A stretch of DNA of 64,000 bases, taken from Gibbula magus. Its lineage: Eukaryota > Mollusca > Gastropoda > Trochida > Trochidae. The notes under the pieces are model-generated. The model did no database searches, was not told where the DNA came from, and worked only from the letters and a program-made list of their open reading frames with translations. A program made the position numbers and the translations under genes. Position 1 is the stretch's first letter. Each line of letters starts with the position of its first letter. Shown one piece after another: positions 45,960 to 57,532 of this stretch. The DNA lies in NCBI GenBank assembly GCA_936450465.1, contig OW388291.1, positions 37,176,656 to 37,240,655 on the forward strand, written 5' to 3'.

Positions 45960-46555
45960 TCATGAACTCGGTGAACATAAGTGGCAATCATGGTGCTGAA
46001 CATATACATGAAAGTGTTGACTGTTGGATTGATAACCTTGTTGAATTCCAGGAAACCAAAATTCCAGAGATTCCTTTGAAGGACATGTCCATTGCTGATC
46101 CTCTGTTAGAATTGACCAGTTGACCGGAGTTTGATGGAAGGTTCCAGCCCTCTACAATATGTGGAATTTGTTGAAAGTTTTCATGTCAACATACATGAAA
46201 AGGCGAACATCTCTGATAATTTGAGAATGCCACAGTTGAAGATGTTAACTGGACAAGCGAATAGAGCGAGTGGTGCCTGGGTTTCGTTCGAGTGGTGCCA
46301 TGTACGCAACAGCACTGAAGACTTTAAAGCAGCAGTTCGGGCAACCAAGTGTTATAACGAGGGCATTCATCAACAGAGTCACTAAGGGTGAAGTTATCAG
46401 AAGTAATGACCGAGAAGGCTTGAGACGATTTTCCACTAGAGACTGAACCACATGTCAGATGTCAATGCCTCTGAGTCACTCAGGATGATCATCACAAGAC
46501 TACCGGACGACATGATACTCAAGTGGAGGAATGTAGCGTCAACCATTCGGGAAAA
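45960..46555 (+). pseudogene. BEL/Pao-like gag, DUF1759-type region
   Basis: Readable in pieces across frames: PEFDG, SSPLQYVEFVESFHVNIHEK and LKMLTG in one frame, then after a shift GAMYATALKTLKQQFGQPSV, FINRVTKGEVIRS and LNHMSDVNASESLRMIITRL followed by PDDMILKWR. These follow the FxGxPLxYxxFxxSF...L.G....A...L...FG.P..I....v..l... pattern of retrotransposon gag (DUF1759). At least two frameshifts are present. It ends where the second LTR-like repeat begins. Confidence 0.7.
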
Positions 46556-47160
46556 GGTATATATGTAAATGTCAGCCTCACACATTTTGACGAGTCCAAG
46601 TTGTTACGTCAATAGGGGTAATGTTTCGCCACTATCGCCTGGTTCTGTTAATGGCTATATTTTCAAATGTTCTTCCTTACTAAATGTGTATTTCAAGTGT
46701 TTGAAACCTTTTGCAGTTTACTCGCTAAAGAGCGCTATATAATTCCATGTATATTTTATTGTCACTTTTTATGACTACCTTTCACCTCTGTTGCCAAATA
46801 AGCTTATATTCGAAGAAATAGTCGAGTCAAGGTTGTGTGTATTTTCAATGGCACGAACTTTGTAATTCTTTCATCTTCTTTAAGATTAATTCAAAGCAGA
46901 GAATTTACAGTGCAAAGAGTATACACGTATCTGTAACTTTAGAGTATAACTGTATGTTACTGAGTAAAGAGCTTAAATATAAGTGTATGTATTATTGGTA
47001 ATCAAATAATTTATATTTACGTACGCTTCATTGAGTTTGTGAGTTACATTGTAAGATGATTTAACTCAAAATATTGTTCTTTGTTTGTTTCAGAATATGC
47101 ATAATATTTCTGTAAAAAAAGATCCAATACAGAACATCCATGGCCTCATTTGTTTGTCTT
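46556..47160 (+). repeat. Putative 3' LTR
   Basis: Direct repeat of 43826-44463, joined at GGAAAAGGTATATATG to gag codons. Differences between the copies include a 15-20 base gap near 46905 and a shorter end (CATCCATGGCCTC compared with CATATTAGAAGAACCCATGG). A possible AATAAA lies further right at about 47310, outside the matched part. Confidence 0.6.
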
Positions 47161-47165
47161 ATTCA

Positions 47166-49139
47166 CACAACATTGTATTGGTTCTACGAAATGTGCTTGG
47201 ACGAACGTTCAGTGAGTTCAGTAGTTTTATTTATAACGCTATTCGATGAGACTCTTTGAAGTTTAGTTACAAAGTGCATTGTCTATTTCTCAATGTCTTA
47301 ACAATAACAATAAATCTGTTTCCTGACTTTTAGTACCGGTTTACTGCTGTCTATAGATACAGTTAACGTCCTGTGAAGTTTTATTTCTGTAAGGTTCTCG
47401 TCTCCTCGATTTATATTTCCATGGAAAACCAGTTCACATTATGTCTAACCCACAAAGGGCACATTCATATATGATGGTTGACATCAAGCTCGGGGGGGAA
47501 ACTAGTATTATGTTCTTTTGGAGATATGCTCCTGACAAAATAACTTCTACTGTGTAAGTCAAGTGTCCAAGGATACGGCACATAAAAGTACAGGTATGAA
47601 CCTACAGACGAAATGACAGGCTGGTAGCAAGAACGCTGAAATGCAGGGGTATTACACATGGTTTCAACAAATTGACTCGACTCTGTTCGTCTGTCAGTTT
47701 GTCCGAAAAACTTTAACCTCTGTTATTCTGTTTGATTGGTCAGTGGCTTGCCATGTGCATCCATTGTGATGAGACCTTGTAGAAAGTTAAGGTATTAATT
47801 TTGCATCAAATGACATTGACCTTCGAGGAGGAAGAATTGTTTAAAAAAACCTCAGAACTTTTGAGAGGTTAGTGAATTTATTATTTTTGTGTTGCTTTTC
47901 CAGAAAATACAGCAATGCTGTTCGACTTAGATTATCAATTGAAATGTAGATGCTTGATTTACCCCAAGAGAAAATGAAGTCGATCCACCTTCAAAACATA
48001 CTATCAAGGATGAAGCCATGTCTAAGCTTTTAAGACAGCAAGTGCACCTGGTGAAACTCCGATGAATCAAGTTGAAATATGTCAATGATGCGTCCCTGTC
48101 AAATCAGCTGTTGATTACATTTGGTTTACTGAATTTCTCTCAGGAGACTTCGTTGATGAACGCCTTGCACAAGTTGAGGGCAATGGAGAACAATCAATTA
48201 TTCTTGACGTTGATACCATCATCAATGTGATTTGGGACTAAAGCACGTCGGGGAATTCAAATGATATTTTAATTTTTTTAGGACAGAGCGGTTTTAAAAT
48301 ATAACATTGCTTACGTCATTTATAGCAAAACCATTCCGGTTCCCCATATTTGTTTACACTACAACCACTGACAGAAACACAATTCAATAAATCAGGTTAT
48401 CAAAGAAGCACAAATTTCCTGTGAAAGTATTTACTTTCTGTTTCGATTGATGTCACGTCCTGTGAAACAATTATTAAAGCGATTTTTGTAGACAATTCCC
48501 CATATTCACTTAAACTATACTAAAAGAGGACAACACCAAACCATGCACTTCTTGTTGTCTAACCAGTGGAAATGTGCCACATGTACCACCTATTTGATAG
48601 AATTGAACTCAACAGCTAGAAAACTATTATCATTATTCTATAAGGAGTACTTCATGATTTATTTGTCATCATCAAACGAAAGTTAAACTTCAACAGTTAA
48701 CATATAGGTATAGTCTACAATAAGCCTGCAACATGTTCTACGCAGGTTGGTCCCATTCGTTGGTATTGAATAAAATTCAAATGATCTTTTACATATTTTT
48801 AAGGTTGAAGTTCCCTTTTAGTTTTTTCCGAAGTTTGGATAAAATTGTGTTTTTGCTCCACACATTGCTCTTCTTGTTAAATCTGTTGCCGGATAGCAAT
48901 TTCTTTCTTTCTCTATTAGATTTAGTTCAGTACATGTAGTTCTCCGTAACGATATTATCATTGATTTTATATATTATTTTTAAAAAATGTGTCAATTTAT
49001 TTTAACGCCTTTATTTATGAACGTATTTGAAACCTATTCCCTACTTTGTCATATGCAATGGCTGTTGTGATATGTATGAGTAACAATGAATTCTTTAACA
49101 TAGTATCAACATAGTCTTTCAGATTTTATGTGTATCCGC
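47166..49139. other. No recognised gene; open stretch at 48096-48241
   Basis: At 48096-48241 the plus strand has an uninterrupted frame (VPVKSAVDYIWFTEFLSGDF and on to LDVDTIINVIWD, stop TAA at 48239). It is acidic and looks protein-like, but has no start codon and no family I recognise. It may be the decayed end of a transposon protein or a terminal exon. Confidence 0.3.
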
Positions 49140-49370
49140 AATGGAAAAAACCCAAGCCGTTCCTACAAAGCTTAATTGAAAGCGATTCACTCTACTCTCT
49201 GTCATTACAAAGACAACAAGGAGAGAGGAACAAATATGCGCAGTGCTAAGTCCTGGAGACGGGGAGCCAAGATTATCATCTCAGTTTTACCGGAAATGGC
49301 GTTTCCTGGATTTATCAAGTTTACTGTGTGTCGGGAGGAATCGAAGACGGCGATGACAGTAACTTGGACT
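49140..49370 (+). repeat. Dispersed repeat block (family of 13970-14210 and 52295-52540)
   Basis: Shares CAAGATTATCATCTCAG, CCGGAAATGGCGTTTCCTGGA and GTGTGTCGGGAGGAATCGAAG with the 14-kb block. Non-coding. Confidence 0.5.
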
Positions 49371-50199
49371 TGAGAGTGAGGAGATATTAGAAATGTTTCT
49401 AAATTCAACCATACAAGACTATGTAGATATTATGCTTAAATTGCTCTTATTTAATTTCCGAGAACGTTATTACGATTTTATCATTGGTTTCTATTCTACA
49501 TATCCTACTTATCAAGTACAATATGTATTGCGAAATGCATGTATGCTAAGCATTAAACGAGTCTCCCTCCCTTCCTTCAGCGTTGCTATCAAAGTATTCC
49601 AATGAGTACATTTTCTTCATTTGTTTATATGTGTAATTATTATTATGAATGCAATGTCAATAGTTATGTCAGTTAGATTGTTATGGACTCGTTACTATAA
49701 ACGTACCCTCAGATGATGCCTATGTGACTGCTTCACTCGTTTAAATATTAAATGTTTCACGTCACTCGATGACAATTAAATTACTGAATAAAGACTGTAT
49801 ACAACAACAACACCTTTAAAATTTAGATAACTACATATTTACAGATACTGGTTTGGGAACTCTCAGTGCCATGTGTTCTTTTCACCTGATCCTGCTTAGC
49901 TTTCATGCTCTGTGAACCTACATATTTAGGTGGTATATAAGGTATATCATGATAACTACACTTCACGCTCACGTATCCAGGCTTTGTTATCACGTTATAT
50001 AAGAATACACCTCTCCACACCGTATTGCAACTTTTTAAATAAATTGTACACACGTCAGAATTTTGATGTTAATAAGTTGGGTTTTTTCTTTTATTTGAAA
50101 GTCGTAAGTACTTTTTAGATCATGAGATCATCATTGATTCTCCTTTGAATTCTATTGATATAATTGGAGAGGCTGAAGACGTGTGCTTCCTAATGGATA
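49371..50199. other. No recognised feature
   Basis: AT-rich, with short open frames only. Confidence 0.4.
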
Positions 50200-52540
50200 T
50201 GATTATTTGACTCTCATTAGCAAGGTTGGGTTTTTGTAAGAAGAGCCCCCTGTTGGATTAATTAACTTGGTCACAATGCAAAAGGGAGATAATAAATTAA
50301 AACATGATCTCAATGACGGAAACCATAACAAGCGAGAATGTCGATCACTTTTGAAATGTATTTTTCGAAATATAAGTAGGATTTAATTCTAAATAATCAG
50401 TGATAAATGTATGGTGATTATCGTTTTAGTGTATTTCAAATATGGCATTAGTAACAACTGAGCTGTTTGTCATATATTCATACACACTATTAACTGATAC
50501 ATATAACATAAAATTGGCGTCATTAGCGTGAAATGTTAACGTTCCAGTAAAACCACAATGAACTTCCTAGAATAGTGAATAGTTACCAAGTAGTACGTCA
50601 AAACTAATATTAACATCACTGTACATAGACTTTATAATATATTTATAAAGTCGGCAATGAATATACTTATCAACAGTCAAAAAGCCTGATATGTTCAATG
50701 CTAGTTATCTATAAGATAGTCAATAAACTCGTGTGATACGTATTTATGGATTTAACGACTTTAAACCTTCTTTTAAACGTGTAACAGAACCTATTGACGT
50801 CTGAACGTCAGTCTTTATAATTCCATTTCCAGAGACAATCCATTCTTTCAACAGACGCCACGAAATTTCATTTCAACTTCTTAAGGTATATTGTCTGATT
50901 TCATGTTGTAACGCAACTATTCTTAGAGCATGTAATGAGACTATAATAAGCTATTATATATCTAGTGTGGCAGTCTTCCAGCCAGTTGAACTAATGTAGG
51001 TGCATTTGTTTGTCTGGATGTTATTATTTGTTTTCAATATTATTCTTTTTCTCATAAAATATTGACATAGACAGGATAATGACACACAGTTAAACACTTT
51101 ATTTTATAGTAATACATAAAAACCACAAAGATAATATTGATTTTCCAAATGGAAGTAAATGCTGATACAAGGATATGGGTAGGAAAACATATGTTCGCTT
51201 CAGCTCACAATTGGTCTATTTGTTGACCACTTTTTCTGTAGGTAGTCATAAAATAGTTCAACAACCTTGAATAAGACATCCACTCGAAGTAAATATTATC
51301 CGTCACATGCAACAGTACTCTATTTGGTCGTTAAATTCGGTTCGTTTCAGTCGAATCCCTCGCTCCACATCAAATATTGCTTTATATAATAAAAACATCA
51401 GACTAGCCTGATGACACGGCATGGACATGTACTATAGAGAAAGGTATTGATTTCTGGTTTTGAAGCACTTTAAAGTGACAGCTACCTATATGGAAAACAG
51501 AAGTGTGTATATCTGGTTTGGTTCATCACTTTCATCACTTGACAAATAACATTCATGCACAATTAAAATTAAAAATCTAATATAAAGATGAAATTCCCTA
51601 ATAAAAAAACCCTGAGGTGAGGTTGCATATAACGCCGCTATCAATTATAGCATTCCACTTGTATAATGGCAATTGGTATTATTACAAACTTGAAATCCAT
51701 TTTGCAACCAAACCTTTCTGCATGTAGAACAGGTTTCTGCAACAGACAATGTAAGCGAGTCCCTTGGGGAATTCGAATAAGAATGCACTAACCACTGCGT
51801 TATCAAACCCTATTTATAGAGGTACATGTTTATATAACAAGGAAAGGTTGCGCTTCTTATAGACAGCGTTTGAACAATTTTAAAAGTATACAGTAACAAA
51901 TATTCAAACGCCAAACAGAAAAAGAGCCATTTTTCATATTCATATTTCATTGTTACCATCAGGGAGTATGACAGTTGTGACGTTATGATGTTCATGATGT
52001 AATAATGATATTGATGTAACAATGGTATGACATCGTGCAAGCGGTAGAGCAGAATAAGGTGTACTCTTTGATGATACACATAAAAATGGCCCTGTCTTGT
52101 TTTTACTTTTGAATATATATACACACACATCAAGCGCACTCAAACGTTACAAACTGTATGGGTACTGAATTTCTGTTTAAATGTTAACTGCGTCATATGA
52201 GTTTATATTTCAAATGAGTTTGTTTCCACAACTTCAAATTTAATGAGAACTAATTCTCACACGTTTTTACTGGATTTCCTACTCACGATTTCACTTAACG
52301 CCTGGGAGCATTCATTACGTGGCACAGGCATGTATTTTGATGAAGTCCGAGAATTGTTGTTCAGAGACAAGACTATTATATCTCACTTTCACAGGAAACG
52401 CTGTTTCCTTGAATCTTGATTTTGTGGCGAGAAGGGAAGTCTTTCTGGATTTCATTTCATCTCCAGACAGATTACTTGACAGTAATGGCTTAGGAACTGC
52501 CAGAATGGGAGGACTATGGTTAAAATAGTCAATTTGAATC
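50200..52540 (+). repeat. Old repeat block colinear with 10.9-14.2 kb
   Basis: Three patches in the same order as at 10905-14210: 50206-50275 (CTCATTAGC, TTGGATTAATTAAC), 51262-51560 (CAACCTTGAATAAGACA, TTGGTCGTTAAAT, CATCAGACT) and 52295-52540 (AGACAAGACTATTATATCTC, ATCTCCAGACAGATTACTTG, AGTAATGGCTTAGGA). Sequence between patches is too diverged to match by eye. A 'TAACGCCGCTATCAA' repeat fragment lies at about 51610-51670. Confidence 0.45.
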
Positions 52541-52737
52541 CGAATAGGGTTACAGTTAGAATACGTCGGTCTAATCGACCAGTAAGGATCATGTTTAAAC
52601 AAATCCATCTTTGTTTGTTCAAAAGGTTTACCGTGATTTCTCTAATAAATGTTAAGTGCACTGGAGATTTCAAACATGATGCATGTTGGTAGCACGCGGT
52701 CCTGTGCATAGCTCAGTTGACACTATCAGTGAAGTTC

Positions 52738-53085
52738 AGCAACAATCGGCGTGGCTGGCCAAATAAGTAGGTGACCCGAGAGTTTGAAGGGTTGATTCCC
52801 TGCTCCACACAGACAGATGAGTTGTGAAACTTGTAGTTTTACCTTAGGCATGTGACAATATTAAAAACAAGTGTCCCTTTCTTCACCAAGCAGTACATGT
52901 GGGTACCTTGTATGGGAGAGATAACATTTAAAGGCATCTTAATTCCGTTGGCAGCTTGATTGCATTAGTCCAGTGAGTTGGGAAGGAAAGGGGAACACTG
53001 TTGGTCCGTGTTCGCGTTGAGCATGCCCCTTGTGGTGCGTGGTATAAGTATCCTCATTATAATAATTATAATTTTTTTGTCATTG
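52738..53085 (+). mobile_element. Probable tRNA-derived SINE
   Basis: The head GGCTGGCCAAATAAGTAGGT, then GACCCGAGAGTTTGAAGG and GGTTGATTCCCTGCTCC, looks like a decayed tRNA D-arm and T-arm (B box GGTTGATTCCC). A body follows, then TGGTGCGTGGTATAAG and a T-rich end. The box sequences are degenerate, so it is probably inactive. Confidence 0.5.
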
Positions 53086-54189
53086 AAATAAGAGTCTGTC
53101 TGTAACCACCACTGAATAAATAAACACCCTAACATTTATTAGATAAAATTTGGTAGTTCATATCTTCAAATATATATGTTTAATATTGTGAGCAGCAGTA
53201 CCATTAATTAATGTGTATGTTCTTTGATCAGTATCATATCTTATCTTATCAGCATTATATATGTTCAAGTCCCCTTTACTTTCACCTTAACGATTAATGT
53301 GAAATGGCATTTGTCTTAAGAACTCGTAAGTAGACCACATTCATTCATTTTTGGAAAAGGCAAGTTTGGAAATATTGAGTGAAACTTATTTACATATATA
53401 TATGGTATTTAAAACAATAACAAGTTTCCGAAATCGACTCAAAAACAATTACACCATTAACAAACCAACTATGAAGACCTACATTGTATAATGTAGTAGT
53501 AACTGATAATATGCTTGGCTTTATCCAGAATTAAAGTTTAAATTAAATTACATTGTATCAATGTCAATCGAGTGCATGTATGTGAGCCATCGAGTGTGAT
53601 GGTGTTACAAATAAAACTATATTTCGTGAAAACCTACTTATGACATCAGTCCCTGGAGAAATCTTGTATCTACAACATGACATATGGTACATAATTTCCA
53701 CATCAGGACAAGCCAAGCACGCCTTGGATTAACACACGTCAATATAATTAATCTGACGTCATAAAAACAGAATTCCCTTTATTGCATAAAACATACTGCA
53801 CATGAACAAGCGTTTACGAAGCACACAGGCTTTTAAGTCGCCATGGTAACCCACAAAAAATCCTCATGCTTCTCTACTGTTTACATGTTGTCACTCATTA
53901 CTGATTGTGACGATTGTTATATGAACATGTTTCTGAATGTCCTGTGAATATTCAAATTATTGACATTTGACCTTAAATGATATTTGTATTGTGATTATAC
54001 CAGCATACTAAGACTCACATATATTAGTTAGTTTCATTGATTATACAATTCAAGCACAATGCCAAGATGATAGATGTATTTCAATATATGTAGGAACTAC
54101 ATAATTGAATGAAATGGAAAGTAAATAAACGTTAAAAAAAATGTATATTTCAATTTCTTTGAGTACTCATAGAACGTGTTTCTGTTTTG
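53086..54189. other. No recognised feature
   Basis: AT-rich, no motif or repeat partner seen. Confidence 0.4.
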
Positions 54190-55090
54190 TTTATTATTTC
54201 ACCCTCAAAGCTTTGCGCCTCCGTCCGTAATTCCGTAATTCCACAATTCCGTAATTCCGTCCTTCCGAAATGCTTATGTTTCGGGGCCATATCTCAAAAA
54301 CCGTTTTTACGAAACTTGGTATGTAGTAAGACCTAGTGGTGGAGTGGTGCCTTTTGCTACTTAGGCTATTCTGATTTTTGTATTTTTTCTGGTTTCCATC
54401 GAAACAGTTTGAACTTAGTGCATATGGGGGTAGGAACTTTTTCAGGCCTCTTTCTCAAAATCTATGCAGTATTTTTTCACGAAACTTGGTGTTTGGTGAA
54501 ACCTAGTGTTGGAGTGGTGCCTTTTGCTAATTAGGTTATTCTGATTTTTTATATTTTTGCTGGTTTCCATGGCAACAGTTTGAACTTAGTACATGTTGGG
54601 GTAGTGACCTTTTCCGGCCTCTTTCTCAAAATCTATGAAGTATTTTTTCACGAAACATGGTAGTGTTGGAGTTGTGCCATTTGCTACTATTTTACTCTTT
54701 CTGATTTCCATGGAAACAGTTTGAACTTAGTGAATATAGGTTTAAGAAACCTTTTCCGACCACTAACTCAAAATCTATTCAGTATTATTTAATGAGACTT
54801 GGTATGTCTTTAGACTCAAAGATGGAATGATGCCAGGCTTTTGCTACTTAAATCATTCTGAATTTTTCTTCTGGTTTCCATGGAAACAATTTCAACAAAG
54901 AGGCCAGAAAAGGGACACAATTTGAACTAAGAGGCTACATGGAAACAAGTTCATTTATTCGAATAGATCAAACTTTTTGGATTGTCCTTTTTGGATTGCC
55001 TCTGGTATAAGTGAAAAGTAAGGTTAAGTAGACAAGGTTGGATGGAAAGTTTGAGCGGGGGACATCACAGTGCATCACATGCACATATTT
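54190..55090 (-). mobile_element. Tandem-core element G (about four ~170-bp units)
   Basis: Same family as elements B and C: GCCTCCGTCCGTAATTCCG with extra ATTCCGTA repeats, then units with GGGGCCATATCTCAAAAACCG, ACGAAACTTGGTATG, ACCTAGTGGTGGAGTGGTGC and GGTTTCCATGGAAACAGTTT. It ends GAGCGGGGGACATCACAGTG (55053-55072). The hairpin end present in B and C is missing here (replaced by TTTCACCCTCAAAGC), so this copy is truncated or rearranged on that side. Confidence 0.75.
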
Positions 55091-55390
55091 CTAGTTTGTT
55101 TACAGTGTGGGTGTATACCATAGTGCTATGCGCTTGAAAATAACAGATATGCTCTATATTTTGACTGGGAAAACACTACTAATAATTAATGTGAGTTCTC
55201 CACTTATTTGAGTTGCACAAATCTGCAAAAAAATAAGTGTATATATTTCAATGAGATAGATCTTTACCAATTTGTCGGTAAGTCTATCAACAAACTCAAT
55301 GGCTCTATAATGTAGGTAATGATATTGAAGCATTTGCACCAATAAATGCTTTTTTCACAAATTTAATGTTGTTACTTTCACATACACATT

Positions 55391-55630
55391 ATTAAATCAA
55401 CGTACAATTTATTGCTTTTGTCGGTAGTTTTAGTTGCTTGCTATTTGCATGAAGGTACATCGGAACATTTGCTCTGTAAACAAACTCAAAATGATTATAA
55501 GCAATGTCATCAGCTGGCAAACATACAATCTAAACGTCAAATGTTTGAATCAACCAAACAACATTTTGATAAAGCTTATCATCTATGCAAGGGAACTTCT
55601 GATGCTCTTATGTTTTACTTGAAATTGTAA
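55391..55630 (+). other. Unidentified exon-like open stretch with signal-like start
   Basis: Plus-strand frame LLLLSVVLVACYLHEGTSEH followed by Cys-containing sequence (LCKQTQNDYKQCH, AYHLCKGTSDAL) to a stop at 55628-55630. It has the character of a small secreted protein, but there is no ATG in frame upstream before a stop, and a possible acceptor (TTTTGTCGGTAG at about 55425) would split the hydrophobic part. Unsupported as a gene without transcript data. Confidence 0.25.
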
Positions 55631-57261
55631 ATAATTATTCTCTCAGATATTTCCCTAAGATGTTTCAATTTTAATATAATATGCGTATCCAGTAACGACA
55701 TGAATTCTGCGTCCATTGTTATATCAAGCAAAGTAAAATAAAGTATATCCCATCCATAATATGATAACAATGTGAACGCATTTAGTGTTAAATACTATGC
55801 CGTGTTTGATCGTTTCTATAGTAAACTAATGTCTTACGAAAATATGTATGGATTTTATGGTCATGATAGAGAATATTGTGTTTGAATAACATGTTTTGCT
55901 AGGTTGTTATACGTCACATTTTCAACTAAATATCACAAAAGGCAAACGATATAAAGGGTTTATAAGATGACAAATGAACACAACGTGTCAGAATGCACAT
56001 GATCTGATATATCGAACCATATTATCCCTATCATAATAACTATCATCAGACTATCCTCGAAGGAGATGCACATATTGACCCACTTCTCGTAAAACGCCAA
56101 ATCTAATTTCATCCTCTAACCAAGCTTGATGTAATGTTAAATATGTATTCTATCCCCATCATCTCCCAAAGCAGATACTTTTGAAGATTCTCATTTATAA
56201 TATTGATCTTAAGATATGGACATGCTATTAATACTAACACATTTACCATGGCGGATGAACAAAGTTACTTCAGAGACATTTATAAGTGGCATTGAAAAAG
56301 ATGGGATGGGGCCCTAGAGTTCAATGTGGAGATTACGAAGATCTTTCAGACAGTCGTTGGGACATCATTTATGAGACACGTGAACTAGAAAACAGAAAAT
56401 TGCGTATACAACTTTTCATTTGAATGATAATAATTGCTCATTAGGCATGATGTTGTAAGATGATAAATAATTCCTTATGGTGATGAGGTATTACCCCTTT
56501 TCTGAATTTCCTTCTGATTTGACACTTGAATTGGTTTCCAAGCCTTTAGTGATAATTGTATTCGTGTGAAACTCAATAACAAACTTCTTAAACCATGGTT
56601 TTCATGTGTCTCCAAATAAATATTAACACTAGTCCATTAATTAGTCTATAGGTAAATGTATTTAAGTATGAATATCATTTCTCTTGGAGAGACATGAAGT
56701 CAGTGTTCCTGGTAATTCAGCTACTTTCACAAACTAGCATATATAGTATTTGTGTTGTGTGCAGGTCGGTTTACTTATCAAGTTTGTTGATTAAACTACC
56801 TTTTGCACAAAAGAATCAGGCACAATAGACACATATTTGATTATCAATATATGTGTAATTGTGAGTTTCGATCATATTTGTATATATACTTTCAATTAAG
56901 GTCAGAGAGATTGGCAGATTGTCATTGGAAGGGGCAAACCATCTCTGTTAACATTTGTTCAATAGCAGGTTACCGAAACTACTATATTAAAAGGTTGCTT
57001 TTATAAGCTTGATTAGTCTAATATTATTGTAGTATGTAAAGTGGCTGCGAAAATGCTCCTCAATTAAACCAGATCCATCTGACATTCTGTTAATGCAAAT
57101 TGAAGGAAGATGATCTCCAGGCTGGTTGTGCAGTATTTTGAAGAGACCTATTCATGTGATTATATTGATGCAACTTACTGTAATTTCATAATTCATCATC
57201 AAGTATTATGTACATGTAAATGTTTTGTGTAATTTACAGTATCAGTTATTATATACAAGTT
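55631..57261. other. No recognised feature
   Basis: AT-rich sequence with short open frames; nothing identified. Confidence 0.4.
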
Positions 57262-57532
57262 ATTTTTTTATAATTTTATTTCTTTTAAGCAGGTACACTC
57301 ATTACATTATACACTCTTGTTTCGAATTTTAAGTTCAAATCACACAATAAACATATTCTTTGAATGTAGCAATTAAAGCAATAATAGCTATGGCTTTTTA
57401 CAGGAGTCGTAGTGGCATAGGCCCATAAGTAAAGGTATTTAAGTAAATAGGCAGTGACATATTGACCAGTATTTCATGAATTTGGAGTAGTTGCAGTTTT
57501 AGAAAGAGATATGTTTATCTAAATCGTATGTA

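Larger units (their letters stand above)
43725..47165 (+). mobile_element. Internally deleted BEL/Pao-like LTR retrotransposon
   Basis: Two direct repeats of about 600 bp (43826-44463 and 46556-47160) flank a damaged gag region. No protease, RT, RNase H or integrase remains; the second repeat is joined directly to gag sequence, so most of the internal region is deleted. A tandem-core element (45250-45915) is inserted in gag. The element is dead. The LTR call rests on the repeat pair and on gag similarity to the BEL/Pao-type DUF1759 family. Exact LTR ends, primer-binding site and target duplication were not found. Confidence 0.6.
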
